Shown in pieces: positions 36,363 to 45,144 of a DNA stretch of 64,000 nt; the stretch's first letter is position 1, and the number at the start of each line of letters is the position of its first letter. This DNA is from Desulfovirgula sp. (GTDB lineage Bacteria; Bacillota; Desulfotomaculia; Desulfotomaculales; Desulfovirgulaceae), in contig DYEX01000142.1 in the NCBI GenBank assembly GCA_020725525.1, positions 1-64,000 of the forward strand, written 5' to 3'. A program made the position numbers and the translations under genes. The notes beneath the pieces are model-generated. The model was not told where the DNA came from. It did no database searches and saw only the letters and a list, made by a program, of their open reading frames with translations.

Positions 36363-37589
36363 TCAACTCTTCAATGGAATCCAGACCTTTACTGTCGTCC
36401 CTTCTCCAGGCGAACTGAAGATTTCCAGGCCGTATTTCTCGCCAAAGCAGTGCCGCAACCTCTGGTGCACGTTGCTCAAACCGAGGCCGGTGGTATGTCC
36501 GAGCCCGGACCGGTTGCCTTCCAGGACCTGGCTCGCGACCCCCGGCTCCATCCCCAGCCCGGTATCGCGAACTTCAATGCATACCCTTTCTCCAAAACAC
36601 CGGGCGTTGATGAATATGGTTCCCCCGTCCTCTTTGAGTTCCAGGCCGTGCACGATGGCGTTCTCGACCAGCGGCTGCAGGGTCATAAGGGGAATCATGG
36701 CATTCAACGCTTCGGGTTGGGCGTGAATTTCAACTTTAATATGATTCCCATACCGTGTTCTCTGGATAAATAAATAGTTAGAAATATGTTCCAGCTCCTC
36801 CCGGAGGGAAACCATCTGGTCTATCTTGCGCAGAGTGTACCGGAGCAGCCCGGACAGCGCATGGATCAATTCTTCGGTCCGGGAGGCCCCTTCAATCATG
36901 GCCAGCCGGCAGGCGGCATTGAGCGTGTTGAACAGGAAGTGGGGGTTAACCTGGGACTGCAGGGCACGCAGTTCCAGCTGGTGCATCACCCGTTCCATAT
37001 CGGCCTTTTCTTTAAGCTGCCGGGTGAGACGTTGACTGGTAATGCGTGATACGCTCATCTCGACAATATAATTGGCCACGATTTGTAAAAGTTCTCCGGC
37101 AGCCCGGATTTTTTCCTCCGTAACCACCTCTATCTTTTGCAGCGCAGCACACATTTTTTCTTCATCCAGCCCGTACTGGCGGGCCACCTGCCGGACCTGC
37201 TTAACCTGCTCCTCCTGTGGACGCTCCAGCAATACCTGACCGCAAAGTACTGCTCCCCAGTATACGCCGTCCACAATTAGCGGGGCCGCCATATCGATCA
37301 AAGTACAGTGGCACTGGTGCAGGCTGAGACTTTTCCACTTGGCCGCCGCCTCACCAACACGCCGGTCCGATTCATAACACCCTTTCTCACCAACCGGCGA
37401 GGAGCGCACCAAACGGCAGAACCCGGTGAAATTACTGGGCCTGGTGATGGGTGTCCCATCCACGTCCACCACAATGGCCGCCACACCCGTAGCCCTGGCA
37501 AATTTATCCACAACCTCCTGCAGCAGGGATACTGCCACTAATTCCCTCAGATAACCATGCACCGGCAGGCCATAAACATACTCAGCCAC
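36363..37589 (-). CDS. Sensor histidine kinase with PocR ligand domain
   Basis: A 408-residue soluble kinase. Residues about 20-180 form a PocR domain (FCRLVRSSPVGEKGCYESDRR, HQCHCTLIDMAAPLIVDGVYWGAVL) with the conserved cysteines typical of that sensor. A short coiled coil leads to the LytS/YesM-type phospho-acceptor region (LQSQVNPHFLFNTLN). The ATPase domain follows with ENAIVHGLE, VRDTGLGMEPG and GLGLSNVHQRL. No membrane segment is seen, so the ligand is probably sensed in the cytoplasm. In Salmonella the PocR domain responds to 1,2-propanediol, so a diol or glycerol is the likely signal. The start is GTG at 37589 with AGAAGGGG upstream. Confidence 0.92.
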   Translation of the reverse strand: MAEYVYGLPVHGYLRELVAVSLLQEVVDKFARATGVAAIVVDVDGTPITRPSNFTGFCRLVRSSPVGEKGCYESDRRVGEAAAKWKSLSLHQCHCTLIDMAAPLIVDGVYWGAVLCGQVLLERPQEEQVKQVRQVARQYGLDEEKMCAALQKIEVVTEEKIRAAGELLQIVANYIVEMSVSRITSQRLTRQLKEKADMERVMHQLELRALQSQVNPHFLFNTLNAACRLAMIEGASRTEELIHALSGLLRYTLRKIDQMVSLREELEHISNYLFIQRTRYGNHIKVEIHAQPEALNAMIPLMTLQPLVENAIVHGLELKEDGGTIFINARCFGERVCIEVRDTGLGMEPGVASQVLEGNRSGLGHTTGLGLSNVHQRLRHCFGEKYGLEIFSSPGEGTTVKVWIPLKS

Positions 37590-37664
37590 CCGGAACCCCT
37601 TCTTTCGCGTATTGAGAATTATGTCAACTCGTTTTGTTCAATAACTAAATTATTAAACATTGTT

Positions 37665-37693
37665 ATAATATAGTCAACGGAAAGAGCTGTCAA
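37665..37693 (-). promoter_or_regulatory. Promoter of the kinase/regulator operon
   Basis: On the minus strand TTGACA (37688-37693) and TATTAT (37665-37670) are 17 bases apart, a strong sigma-A match. It is just downstream of the DUF1097 terminator and about 75 bases before the kinase start, so the regulators have their own constitutive promoter. Confidence 0.85.
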
Positions 37694-37701
37694 TGATTAT
37701 G

Positions 37702-37739
37702 TAAAAAGCCCCCAGCGCATCATTTCCGCACTGAAGGCT
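37702..37739 (-). terminator. Terminator ending the microcompartment operon
   Basis: A 12-base-pair stem with several G-U pairs, followed by five T on the minus strand. It is placed 31 bases after the DUF1097 stop and just before the kinase promoter, separating the structural operon from the regulators. Confidence 0.8.
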
Positions 37740-37770
37740 CAAAAATTTTCTTTGGGGTTATAAAATTATC

Positions 37771-38235
37771 CTATTGAACTGCGGCATCCTTTTTACCCTG
37801 TTTAGTAAAGAAATTGGGTAGGATAGCGGAAATGTATCCCAATCCTATCCCGATTACGAGCGGAATTATCGTTGGCCAGAACCTGGCACCCGCCCCAAAG
37901 AATGCCGCACAGCACGCAAACTGTGCAGGTACAAAGGCGAAAAGATCAACAGGTGCTAGCATGACCATTATGAAGGCAATTATGGTTACTCCGACAGCAA
38001 TCCCCAGTTCAGGGCCACCCAGGTAAGGGGCACAAATGACTGCTAAATAACCCAGGATTACTCCGCAAACTGATGGAAAAAACGTTTTTTTAACCGAGTC
38101 TGCATTACCCCCGGAAGCAAAAAACAGTGCCCATGTAACAAAAGCAGGCCAGGTAAGAAGATTAAATTGGCCGGAAAAATATGTCCAAATCCCTGCCAGA
38201 ACTGCTATACTTAAAGCAAGAGGGAAAAACTGCAT
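37771..38235 (-). CDS. DUF1097 membrane protein
   Basis: A 154-residue integral membrane protein with about five hydrophobic segments (SIAVLAGIWTYFSG, WPAFVTWALFFASGG, FPSVCGVILGYLAVIC, LGIAVGVTIIAFIMVML, WPTIIPLVIGIGLGYISAIL). The pattern fits DUF1097 (YcdZ-like) proteins. The family's biochemical role is not known. As last gene of the diol-utilisation operon it could move the diol, an alcohol product or a proton-linked solute. It occupies the position where pdu loci elsewhere encode a facilitator. A GGAGG site precedes the ATG. Confidence 0.75.
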   Translation of the reverse strand: MQFFPLALSIAVLAGIWTYFSGQFNLLTWPAFVTWALFFASGGNADSVKKTFFPSVCGVILGYLAVICAPYLGGPELGIAVGVTIIAFIMVMLAPVDLFAFVPAQFACCAAFFGAGARFWPTIIPLVIGIGLGYISAILPNFFTKQGKKDAAVQ

Positions 38236-38264
38236 CTTAATAATAACCTCCTGTATTTTGTGTT

Positions 38265-38291
38265 GCCGGAGCGAAATAAATTCGCTCCGGC
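38265..38291. terminator. Perfect intercistronic hairpin between gldA-like and DUF1097 genes
   Basis: Arms 38265-38275 and 38281-38291 are exactly complementary over 11 bases with a 5-base loop. Four T follow only in the plus direction, so for the minus-strand operon it is more likely an mRNA-stability or processing element. It could be a terminator for antisense transcripts. Confidence 0.7.
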
Positions 38292-38323
38292 TTTTCTCTT
38301 TGCAGAGATTTTACCATACCATT

Positions 38324-39430
38324 TTATTTTCTATTAGCGAGATAAGCTTTTCCAATGGCATCGGCACCATATATTGCATTATAAACCATCTGGGGTGTCA
38401 CAGGGAAAGGCATGTTATGCACCATCATACCAGGTTCACATACCTTTTCAGCCACGCGCATAATCTTTTCAGGGGTAGGATCTGTAACTCCTATCTGCGC
38501 CAGAGTTACAGGAAGCCCGACCCTCGTACAAAAATCCAGGACCTCATTAATTTCTGCCCATGGACGGTCTTCCAGGACCAGGTGGGCCAGGGTACCGAAG
38601 GCAACTTTTTCCCCATGATAACTATGATGGGTCTCTTCCAGTACTGTTAATCCATCATGAATAGCATGAGCTGCTGCAAGACCAGAGCTTTCAAAACCAA
38701 TACCGCTGAGCAGCGTGTTGGCTTCTACTATCTTTTCAACTGCCGGTGTGGTTACCCCCCTTTCTACGGCAAGCCTGGCTGCCTCTCCATATTCTAACAG
38801 GATATCATAACAGAGTCGTGCCAGGTTTAATGCAGTAACGGTAGTATAACCACCAGGAATATTCTTTGCTGCAGATTTAGCACAAGAATCAGCTTCAAAC
38901 CAGGTTGCAAGAGCATCTCCCATACCAGAAACCAGGAAGCGTACCGGAGCTTTAGCAATAATGGCAGTATCCACAACCAGAAGATTGGGGTTTTGGGGTA
39001 GGATAAAGTAACGATCAAAGACACCTTCTTCTGTGTAAATAACCGAGAGGGCGCTACATGGGGCATCAGTAGCAGCAATAGTAGGAACGATAACAACCGG
39101 TTTATTCATTAAGCATGCAACCGCTTTGCCTGCATCAATGACTTTACCTCCACCTACAGCAACTATGAAATCCGCCCCCGCTGCTGTAGCTGCAGCTTTA
39201 AGCCTCTCTAATTCGCTATCGCAACACTCTCCACGAAACACTTCAAATACAGAACCTACATTATGCTACTTTAAACTTTTTTCAATATCTGCACGGGTCT
39301 CTTTTAGGGCAGTTTTTCCTCCTGTTATGAAAGCTTTTTGCCCAAAGGTTTTCACCTGCTCACCCAAGGAGTGAATCGCCCCGGGGCCCTGCACATAGCG
39401 ACTTGGAGAAATTAGTATTTTGATGCTCAT
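38324..39430 (-). pseudogene. gldA: Glycerol dehydrogenase-like gene with one in-frame TAG
   Basis: An otherwise complete 369-codon iron/zinc alcohol dehydrogenase of the GldA family, the usual length. The ATG at 39430 has AGGAGG seven bases upstream. The N-terminal ISPSRYVQGPGAI and ITGGKTA blocks are intact, then codon 55 (39266-39268) is TAG. The frame continues without loss as HNVGSVFEVFRGECC, VAVGGGKVIDAGKAVAC (NAD-binding), PTIAATDAPCSALSV, and metal ligands in VSGMGDALATWFEAD, AAAHAIHDGL and THHSYHGEKVAFG. It would reduce the aldehyde or oxidise glycerol to balance NADH in this pathway; no intact pduQ is present. It may be a fresh nonsense mutation (CAG or GAG to TAG), a sequencing error, or readthrough, including pyrrolysine insertion. 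I label it pseudogene provisionally. Confidence 0.85.
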
Positions 39431-39593
39431 ATTTCTTCCTCCTCATATAATAATTGGATGAAAATGTGCTCGTTGAAAAACAGTTAGTACAGGTACAACA
39501 GGTTGATTCTGCAAATACTTAAAACAACTAAATCTCTCCCTTGCAGCTCTTTTAATCCCTCCTCATATTTTTTGTCGGTACGCACACTTAATC

Positions 39594-40724
39594 TTAACCC
39601 GCTACTTTCTCTTCCTTGCCTGTCCATCCCACCCCCTCGTCCTGGTAAGACCGCAGTGCTTCCTCCCCCCTCAGGACTCTCAGCACACCCTCGGCCAGGG
39701 CAGCCATCTCGTCCTCGCCGGGGAAAACCAGCACCGGGGCAATAAATTCCACCCGCTTTCTTATTTCTTCCACTGCGCGCCGGCTATGTGCCAGCCCGCC
39801 GGTCAGCACAACCGCATCGACCTGGCCGGAAAGCACTGCCGCACAGGCACCAATCTCCCGGGCAACCTGGTAGCACAGTGCTGCAAACAGGAGGTCTGCT
39901 TCTGTATCTCCTGCAGCGGCCCGTTCCTCCACCTCCCGGGCACTGTTCGTCCCCAGGTAAGCGACAAACCCTCCCCGCCCGTTGATCAGGCGGAGCAGTT
40001 CCTCCCGGGTGTAGCGACCGCTAAAAGCCAGCTGCACCACCTCCGCCGCCGGGAGGGAACCGCTGCGCTCAGGAGTGAATGGGCCTTCCCCATCCACCCC
40101 GTTGCTTACATCCACCACCCGGCCCCGCCGGTGTGCACCGACGGTTATACCACCGCCCAGGTGTGCTACAATCAGATTCACTTCCTCGTATTTCTTGCCC
40201 AGTTCTGCTGCCGCACGCCTGGCCTGGCGCTTCTGGTTCAATGCGTGAAACACGCTCCGCCGCTGGATCTGGGGCAAACCGGAAATCCGGGCCACCGGTT
40301 CCAGTTCATCCACACAGATGGGGTCAACGATATATGAAGGAACGTTGTGTGGAGAACCCAGCTCATAGGCCAGAAGGGCACCCAGGTTGGAGGCATGCCT
40401 GCCGTAACGCTCTTCACGCAGTTCCTCAAGCATAGCCCGGTCGACTGCATACACGCCGCCGGGAATCGGCTTGAGCAAGCCGCCCCGGGCCGCAATGGCG
40501 GTTAACTCTTCCACGTCCAGGCCCCTGTTCTGTAATTCCCCGCGCAATGCCTGTAGCCGGTAGTCAAGCTGGTCAACCACGCGTGGGAAAACCGCCAGCT
40601 CATCCGCAGGATGGGCGATATTCTCAACCCACCGCTTCTCCTCACCCATGAAAAAAGCTATTTTGGTCGAGGTGGAACCGGGATTGATAACGAGAATCTT
40701 TTCTCCGGTGTTCTGCTCCGTCAT
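39594..40724 (-). CDS. buk: Butyrate kinase-family acyl kinase
   Basis: A 376-residue ASKHA-fold kinase of the butyrate kinase family. It makes ATP from an acyl phosphate. Motifs are ILVINPGSTSTKIAFF at the N-terminus, AIAARGGLLKPIPGGVY, LIVAHLGGGITVGAHRRGRVVDV and the late VVLTGGLAHSRRAVEEI. The length and the GGLLKPI block favour Buk over acetate/propionate kinase (about 400). In standard pdu operons PduW (acetate-kinase type) takes the acyl phosphate made by PduL; here this enzyme should do so, probably with propionyl or 3-hydroxypropionyl phosphate. It sits between pduT and the gldA-like gene on the same transcript. Confidence 0.88.
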   Translation of the reverse strand: MTEQNTGEKILVINPGSTSTKIAFFMGEEKRWVENIAHPADELAVFPRVVDQLDYRLQALRGELQNRGLDVEELTAIAARGGLLKPIPGGVYAVDRAMLEELREERYGRHASNLGALLAYELGSPHNVPSYIVDPICVDELEPVARISGLPQIQRRSVFHALNQKRQARRAAAELGKKYEEVNLIVAHLGGGITVGAHRRGRVVDVSNGVDGEGPFTPERSGSLPAAEVVQLAFSGRYTREELLRLINGRGGFVAYLGTNSAREVEERAAAGDTEADLLFAALCYQVAREIGACAAVLSGQVDAVVLTGGLAHSRRAVEEIRKRVEFIAPVLVFPGEDEMAALAEGVLRVLRGEEALRSYQDEGVGWTGKEEKVAG

Positions 40725-40748
40725 AAACTTCTTCCTTTCTCCTGCCTG

Positions 40749-41294
40749 TTAAAACAGCTTTTCCCACAGTGACCTGTGGAGGCTGGAAATTACCTCCACG
40801 CCCACGATCAGGCCGTTCTCCACAGCAGCGACAGCGCGTCCCACGGCCGCCTGTACTGCCGCCACCTCACCCTGCAGGAAAACCATGGATTTACCGCCCA
40901 GACCCCGGGCCAGGCGGATCTCCAGTAACTGAACCTGCCCGCCTTTAGCGGCAGCATCCCCTGCTTTGATGGCAGCCGCACAGGCAAAGGTCTCAATGAC
41001 TCCAAGCGCCCCCCTTGCGGCAGGAACTGCTGACGTACCGGTCAGGGCCGGAACCACCGATGGATGCACCGTACCGAGCACAAGCGAATCTACCACATTT
41101 TCGGCGTCAAAATCCTCCGCCGCACGTACGGCATTGCGCACGGCCCCTACTTCACCGCTGATCATGGCTACAAACTTACCCGGACAAACGGGGGTGGCCA
41201 GCACCAGCTCGACCGGTGAAGATTTGAGCAACGCATCTGTGGCTGCTATGCCGCGGGCAACGCCCCGCCACTCCACCATGCCTAAGGCATTCAT
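40749..41294 (-). CDS. pduT: Microcompartment shell protein PduT, tandem BMC domains
   Basis: A 181-residue trimeric shell protein with two BMC domains (residues 1-85 and 95-180: MNALGMVEWRGVARGIAATDALLK; ALGVIETFACAAAIKAGDAAAKGG). The Cys in ATPVCPGKFVA matches the Cys that holds a [4Fe-4S] cluster at the pore of Salmonella PduT. It may therefore pass electrons through the shell, in partnership with PduS encoded immediately upstream. The ATG overlaps the pduS stop by 4 bases. Confidence 0.93.
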   Translation of the reverse strand: MNALGMVEWRGVARGIAATDALLKSSPVELVLATPVCPGKFVAMISGEVGAVRNAVRAAEDFDAENVVDSLVLGTVHPSVVPALTGTSAVPAARGALGVIETFACAAAIKAGDAAAKGGQVQLLEIRLARGLGGKSMVFLQGEVAAVQAAVGRAVAAVENGLIVGVEVISSLHRSLWEKLF

Positions 41295-42649
41295 CAACCG
41301 CCTTCACCCACCCTTTCTGGCTCGATGGTCACTGCATCTGCGGACACCTGCGCAACGCGGCCGTCAATGCTGGCATGAACCGGCACACCCAGAGCGTTGT
41401 CCGGTACCTCAGCCACCACCTGACCGGCTGCCACCCGTTCCCCGGCTTCAACAACCGGTACTGCAGGCACGCCTATATGCTGTCTGAGCATCAACCGCAC
41501 CTTCTGCGGACGCACGCTTTCCTCCTGAAGGGGTGCCGGGAGATCATAGCGCAAGAGTCCCAGCCGTGCTACCAGACGCGCCGCAGGTACGCGGCGATAT
41601 GGCCGCTGGGGATGCACACCTCGCAGTTCACCACCGGGCGGCTTGAAACCGCTGCGGGACATTTGACGCTTCAACCACGCATTTACCCGCCTGGGACTGA
41701 GACCCATGGGACAGGCGAAAACCTCACACAGGCCGCATTCCGAACAAAGCCACGGGGCTCCCCCGGCAACCAGTTCACCGGTCGCATATGCCAGGCCGGC
41801 CATATTGCGGTCCGGCCGCAGGCCGTGGCCCAGCAGATAACGGGGGCAGAGTTCTGTACAGTAACCGCAGTGGCAGCACATTCCCCGCGTCCGCCGCAGG
41901 TCCACACCAATATCCAACTTCTTGCTTAAAACCAGGGGGTGATCGGCCGGCAGGACGATAATCCCGCCGGTGGTTCTCGTAACTACAGCATCCAGGTCCA
42001 CCAGGCGGCCCATCATCGGGCCCCCTTCTATAATGGCAAATGTCTTTATTTGCGGCCCCCCGGCCAGGTAGAGCAGGTCTTTAACAGGCGTCCCCACCGG
42101 TACCTGAAGGGTCACCGGCCTTTGTACAGCACCGGTCACAGTAACTATTTTTTCAATTACAGGCCGGCCTTCCATGGCGCGGTTCACATTGAACAGCGTC
42201 TCAACGTTATTGACCACCACACCAACCTGGATGGGAATTCCTCCCGGAGGGATAACGCGCCCGGTAACTTCATACACCAGTACATGCTCGTCGCCAGCCG
42301 GGTAAAAATCATCCAGAAAGTGCAGTTCCACCGCCGTTTCCGGTTCGCCGGCCAGCGCTTCCCGCAGGGCTGCTGCAGCGGCCCTGTACTTGGCTTTAAT
42401 CCCTACAGTGGCCCTGACGGCACCCGTTGCACGCATCATGATCTTCAGCCCGCCAATCACTTCGCGAGCAGCACAACGGAGCAATTCCTGGTTGCCGCGT
42501 AAGAGAGGCTCACACTCAGCGGCGTTGGCAATTACCCACTCCGCACGGCTCGAAGCCTTCATATAGGCGGGAAATCCCGCACCCCCGGCCCCTACTACAC
42601 CGGACTGCCGCAACCGGCTTATGATTTCCTCTCTGCTCCACGCAATCAC
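41294..42649 (-). CDS. pduS: Cobalamin reductase PduS, RnfC-like
   Basis: A 451-residue soluble RnfC-type flavoprotein. It has an N-terminal GVVGAGGAGFPAYMK nucleotide-binding block, an SLBB region, two [4Fe-4S] motifs (CCHCGYCTELCP, CSECGLCEVFACP) and a C-terminal biotinyl-like barrel (VVEAGERVAAGQVVAEVPD). In Salmonella it reduces cob(III/II)alamin for the adenosyltransferase and binds PduT. Here its stop overlaps the pduT start, which fits. It starts 19 bases after pduP. It might also couple the lumen redox pool to the cytoplasm through the PduT cluster. Confidence 0.92.
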   Translation of the reverse strand: MIAWSREEIISRLRQSGVVGAGGAGFPAYMKASSRAEWVIANAAECEPLLRGNQELLRCAAREVIGGLKIMMRATGAVRATVGIKAKYRAAAAALREALAGEPETAVELHFLDDFYPAGDEHVLVYEVTGRVIPPGGIPIQVGVVVNNVETLFNVNRAMEGRPVIEKIVTVTGAVQRPVTLQVPVGTPVKDLLYLAGGPQIKTFAIIEGGPMMGRLVDLDAVVTRTTGGIIVLPADHPLVLSKKLDIGVDLRRTRGMCCHCGYCTELCPRYLLGHGLRPDRNMAGLAYATGELVAGGAPWLCSECGLCEVFACPMGLSPRRVNAWLKRQMSRSGFKPPGGELRGVHPQRPYRRVPAARLVARLGLLRYDLPAPLQEESVRPQKVRLMLRQHIGVPAVPVVEAGERVAAGQVVAEVPDNALGVPVHASIDGRVAQVSADAVTIEPERVGEGG

Positions 42650-42668
42650 TGCTCAACCCACCCGCTCT

Positions 42669-44063
42669 TTAAATAATCCGGAAACCATCCACCAGCACGC
42701 AACGACGTTGGCGGGTAAAGCTCCTGGCCGAAGTCAGGCCTTCGCCCGTGGGACCGGCAATGGTAAAAGTACAGTAACCTTCGCCACCCGCACCAATGCC
42801 GGCATAACACGGTGCATTTTTCACAAAAATGGTGGTCTTGACAGACCGGGCAAATTCTGTCATGTAATCGACATGCTTGGAATGCATGATGGCTGTATGC
42901 CGGTTGTTACCCTCCACCCGCACAGCCAGCTGGATCCCCTCTTCGACGTCACGTACCCGTACGACCGGCAGGACAGGCATCATCTGCTCATGGGTTACAA
43001 ACGGATGATCCGGGTCCGTCTCCATAATGACCAGGCGGGTATCGCGACCCATATTAGCGCCGATCTGTTTCAGGATATAAGAAGCATCTTTACCCACCAG
43101 ATCCCGGTTGAGCACTGTATGGCCGTCCCTTTCCTCATGGAAAGCCAGCCTGGTCAGGGCGTCTGCTTCCCTCCCCCTTACCAGAAAGGCTCCTTCTCGC
43201 TGCATCCGGCGGATCAGGTCGTCAGCCACTTCTTCAACCACGATCAGGACTTTCTCACAGACGCAGGGCATGTTGTTATCAAAACTGGCCCCCATAACAA
43301 TGTCCCGGGCGGCCCTGTCTATATCGGCTGTGTGGTCTACCAGCACCGGCGGGTTGCCCGCACCGGCCCCGATAGCCTTTTTACCGGAACTCAGGGCTGC
43401 CTTTACGACGCCAGAACCGCCGGTCACGACAAGCATGTTGATTCCCGGATGGTGCATCAACTGACCGGCTTTTTCCACGGATGGATCGCTGAGGCCTACA
43501 ACCAGACCGGAAGGACCGCCGGCACGTATGATGGCCTCATGAAGAATCTCGATGGTCTTCAATGAAGTTTTCCCGGCTGAAGGATGGGGGGAGAAAACCA
43601 CCGCATTACCGGCAGCAATCATCCCGATACTGTTATTGATGATGGTGGCCGCCGGGTTGGTCACCGGGGTAATGGCACCGATTACACCCACCGGAGCCAT
43701 TTCGACAAGGGTCAGCCCGTAATCACCGGTATAAGCCGTAGGCTTTAAATCTTCAGTGCCGGGTGTTTTCTGTGCCGCCAGGGTGTTCTTCATTATTTTG
43801 TCCTCTACGCGTCCCCTTCCAGTCTCCTGGACGGCCATTTCAGCCAGCAGCCGGACATTGGCCAGGGCCGCCTCCCGCAAAGCCCGTACCAGCTCCTCCC
43901 GCCGGGCAAGGTCCATAAGAGCCAGTTTTTCCTGAGCCCGCCTGGCAGCCTCCACTGCCTCATCCAAACTGGAGAAGGCGCCCTGCACACCTTCTTCTTG
44001 CTGGTTCAACTTCTCTAATATTTTTTCTACAATGGCGTATATCTCAGCCTGTGCCACCTGCAT
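42669..44063 (-). CDS. pduP: CoA-acylating aldehyde dehydrogenase PduP
   Basis: Oxidises propionaldehyde or 3-hydroxypropionaldehyde to the acyl-CoA with NAD. The 464-residue protein begins with an amphipathic cargo helix (AEIYAIVEKILEKLN) that targets it to the shell lumen. Aldehyde dehydrogenase blocks include APVGVIGAITPVTNPAATIIN, VVTGGSGVVKAALSSGKKAIG and the catalytic Cys in FDNNMPCVCEK. It follows pduO and precedes pduS. The length is normal for PduP/EutE. A GGGAGG site precedes the ATG. Confidence 0.95.
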   Translation of the reverse strand: MQVAQAEIYAIVEKILEKLNQQEEGVQGAFSSLDEAVEAARRAQEKLALMDLARREELVRALREAALANVRLLAEMAVQETGRGRVEDKIMKNTLAAQKTPGTEDLKPTAYTGDYGLTLVEMAPVGVIGAITPVTNPAATIINNSIGMIAAGNAVVFSPHPSAGKTSLKTIEILHEAIIRAGGPSGLVVGLSDPSVEKAGQLMHHPGINMLVVTGGSGVVKAALSSGKKAIGAGAGNPPVLVDHTADIDRAARDIVMGASFDNNMPCVCEKVLIVVEEVADDLIRRMQREGAFLVRGREADALTRLAFHEERDGHTVLNRDLVGKDASYILKQIGANMGRDTRLVIMETDPDHPFVTHEQMMPVLPVVRVRDVEEGIQLAVRVEGNNRHTAIMHSKHVDYMTEFARSVKTTIFVKNAPCYAGIGAGGEGYCTFTIAGPTGEGLTSARSFTRQRRCVLVDGFRII

Positions 44064-44113
44064 ATTAAAACCTCCCTGTCATGTCTTCTCCAGCTGGCGG
44101 AACACGTTAAACC

Positions 44114-45115
44114 TTACTGGCACTGCAGTTGATTCCATTTTTCAGCCCCAACCCGGGCTACTTCTATGTCCTGCTCGACGCTCCCACCACTGATGCCGAT
44201 AGCCCCCACAATATTGTTTTCTTGATAAAGTGGGATGCCTCCACCAAAAGGAACAATTCTACCCCCGTTGGTGGTATTGATGCCATACAGCGGCCCGCCG
44301 GGAGCAGCCAGCACAGAAAGCTTTTCCGTTTCCATCTTCAAGGCCACGGCTGTATATGCTTTACCTGCAGCAATATCCAGGCTGGCCAGCAGCGCACCGT
44401 GCATGCGCTCCAGCAGCACCGGGTTGCCTGCTCCATCAGCCACCACGATCACCATGGGCACCCCGATCTGGTGAGCTTTCTCTTCTGCTGCCGCCGCAAT
44501 CTGGCGGGCTATGTCAAGAGTAATCACTTCCCTCACATTACCACTCCCTCTTGTTTTTTCCAGCACCCTGGTCATAACCAGCTTGACCAGATGCTCATGC
44601 GCCTCCACTCTCGCCAGGACAAACAAAAGGTCTGAAAGGCGATTTAAATACCTGATTACCTCTTCCCTCACGGCTTCCCGCCTGGAAAGCCGCACCACCA
44701 GGCGTTCTGCCCGGCGGGTAATGGTTCGGGCCAGGTCAAACGCTGCTTCGGCAGGGACATGCCCGGAAATCGCAAATCCGCGCAAAGTGGGAATTTGCTC
44801 CAGTCCCTCGTCTATATCCTTTTCAAGACGGCCGATCATCTCATCTTCCACGCGGGTCCCACCCGCAGGTATTTCCGGGCGTGCCAGCTCCGAACATACG
44901 ACAAAAAGCTCTTTCTGTACCCTGGCGGCCACTTCCTGAACCCATGTGCAGCAGGCCAGCGAACGTCCCAGAGCCAGCGCCGCTCCTGCTTCATCAACCG
45001 TGCCGTAAGCGCTGACCCTCAGACTGTCCTTGTTTACCCTGCTCCCGCCCAGAAGAGATGTCTCACCCCTGTCCCCGGTACGGGTATAAACCCTGAGCGT
45101 GCGACTTTTTTCCAC
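44114..45115 (-). CDS. pduO: Cob(I)alamin adenosyltransferase PduO with C-terminal GlcG/HbpS domain
   Basis: Makes adenosylcobalamin for the dehydratase from ATP and cob(I)alamin. Residues 1-190 are the PduO-type transferase (YTRTGDRGETSLLGGSRV, TRRAERLVVRL, RYLNRLSDLLFVLARV). Residues about 195-333 form the heme/corrinoid-binding GlcG/HbpS-like domain (GVPMVIVVADGAGNPVLLERM, AYTAVALKM, ENNIVGAIGISGGSVEQD). Full-length two-domain PduO is 330-340 residues, as here. The start is GTG. Confidence 0.94.
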   Translation of the reverse strand: MEKSRTLRVYTRTGDRGETSLLGGSRVNKDSLRVSAYGTVDEAGAALALGRSLACCTWVQEVAARVQKELFVVCSELARPEIPAGGTRVEDEMIGRLEKDIDEGLEQIPTLRGFAISGHVPAEAAFDLARTITRRAERLVVRLSRREAVREEVIRYLNRLSDLLFVLARVEAHEHLVKLVMTRVLEKTRGSGNVREVITLDIARQIAAAAEEKAHQIGVPMVIVVADGAGNPVLLERMHGALLASLDIAAGKAYTAVALKMETEKLSVLAAPGGPLYGINTTNGGRIVPFGGGIPLYQENNIVGAIGISGGSVEQDIEVARVGAEKWNQLQCQ

Positions 45116-45144
45116 TACCTGACCACCTACTTATTACTATTTCC

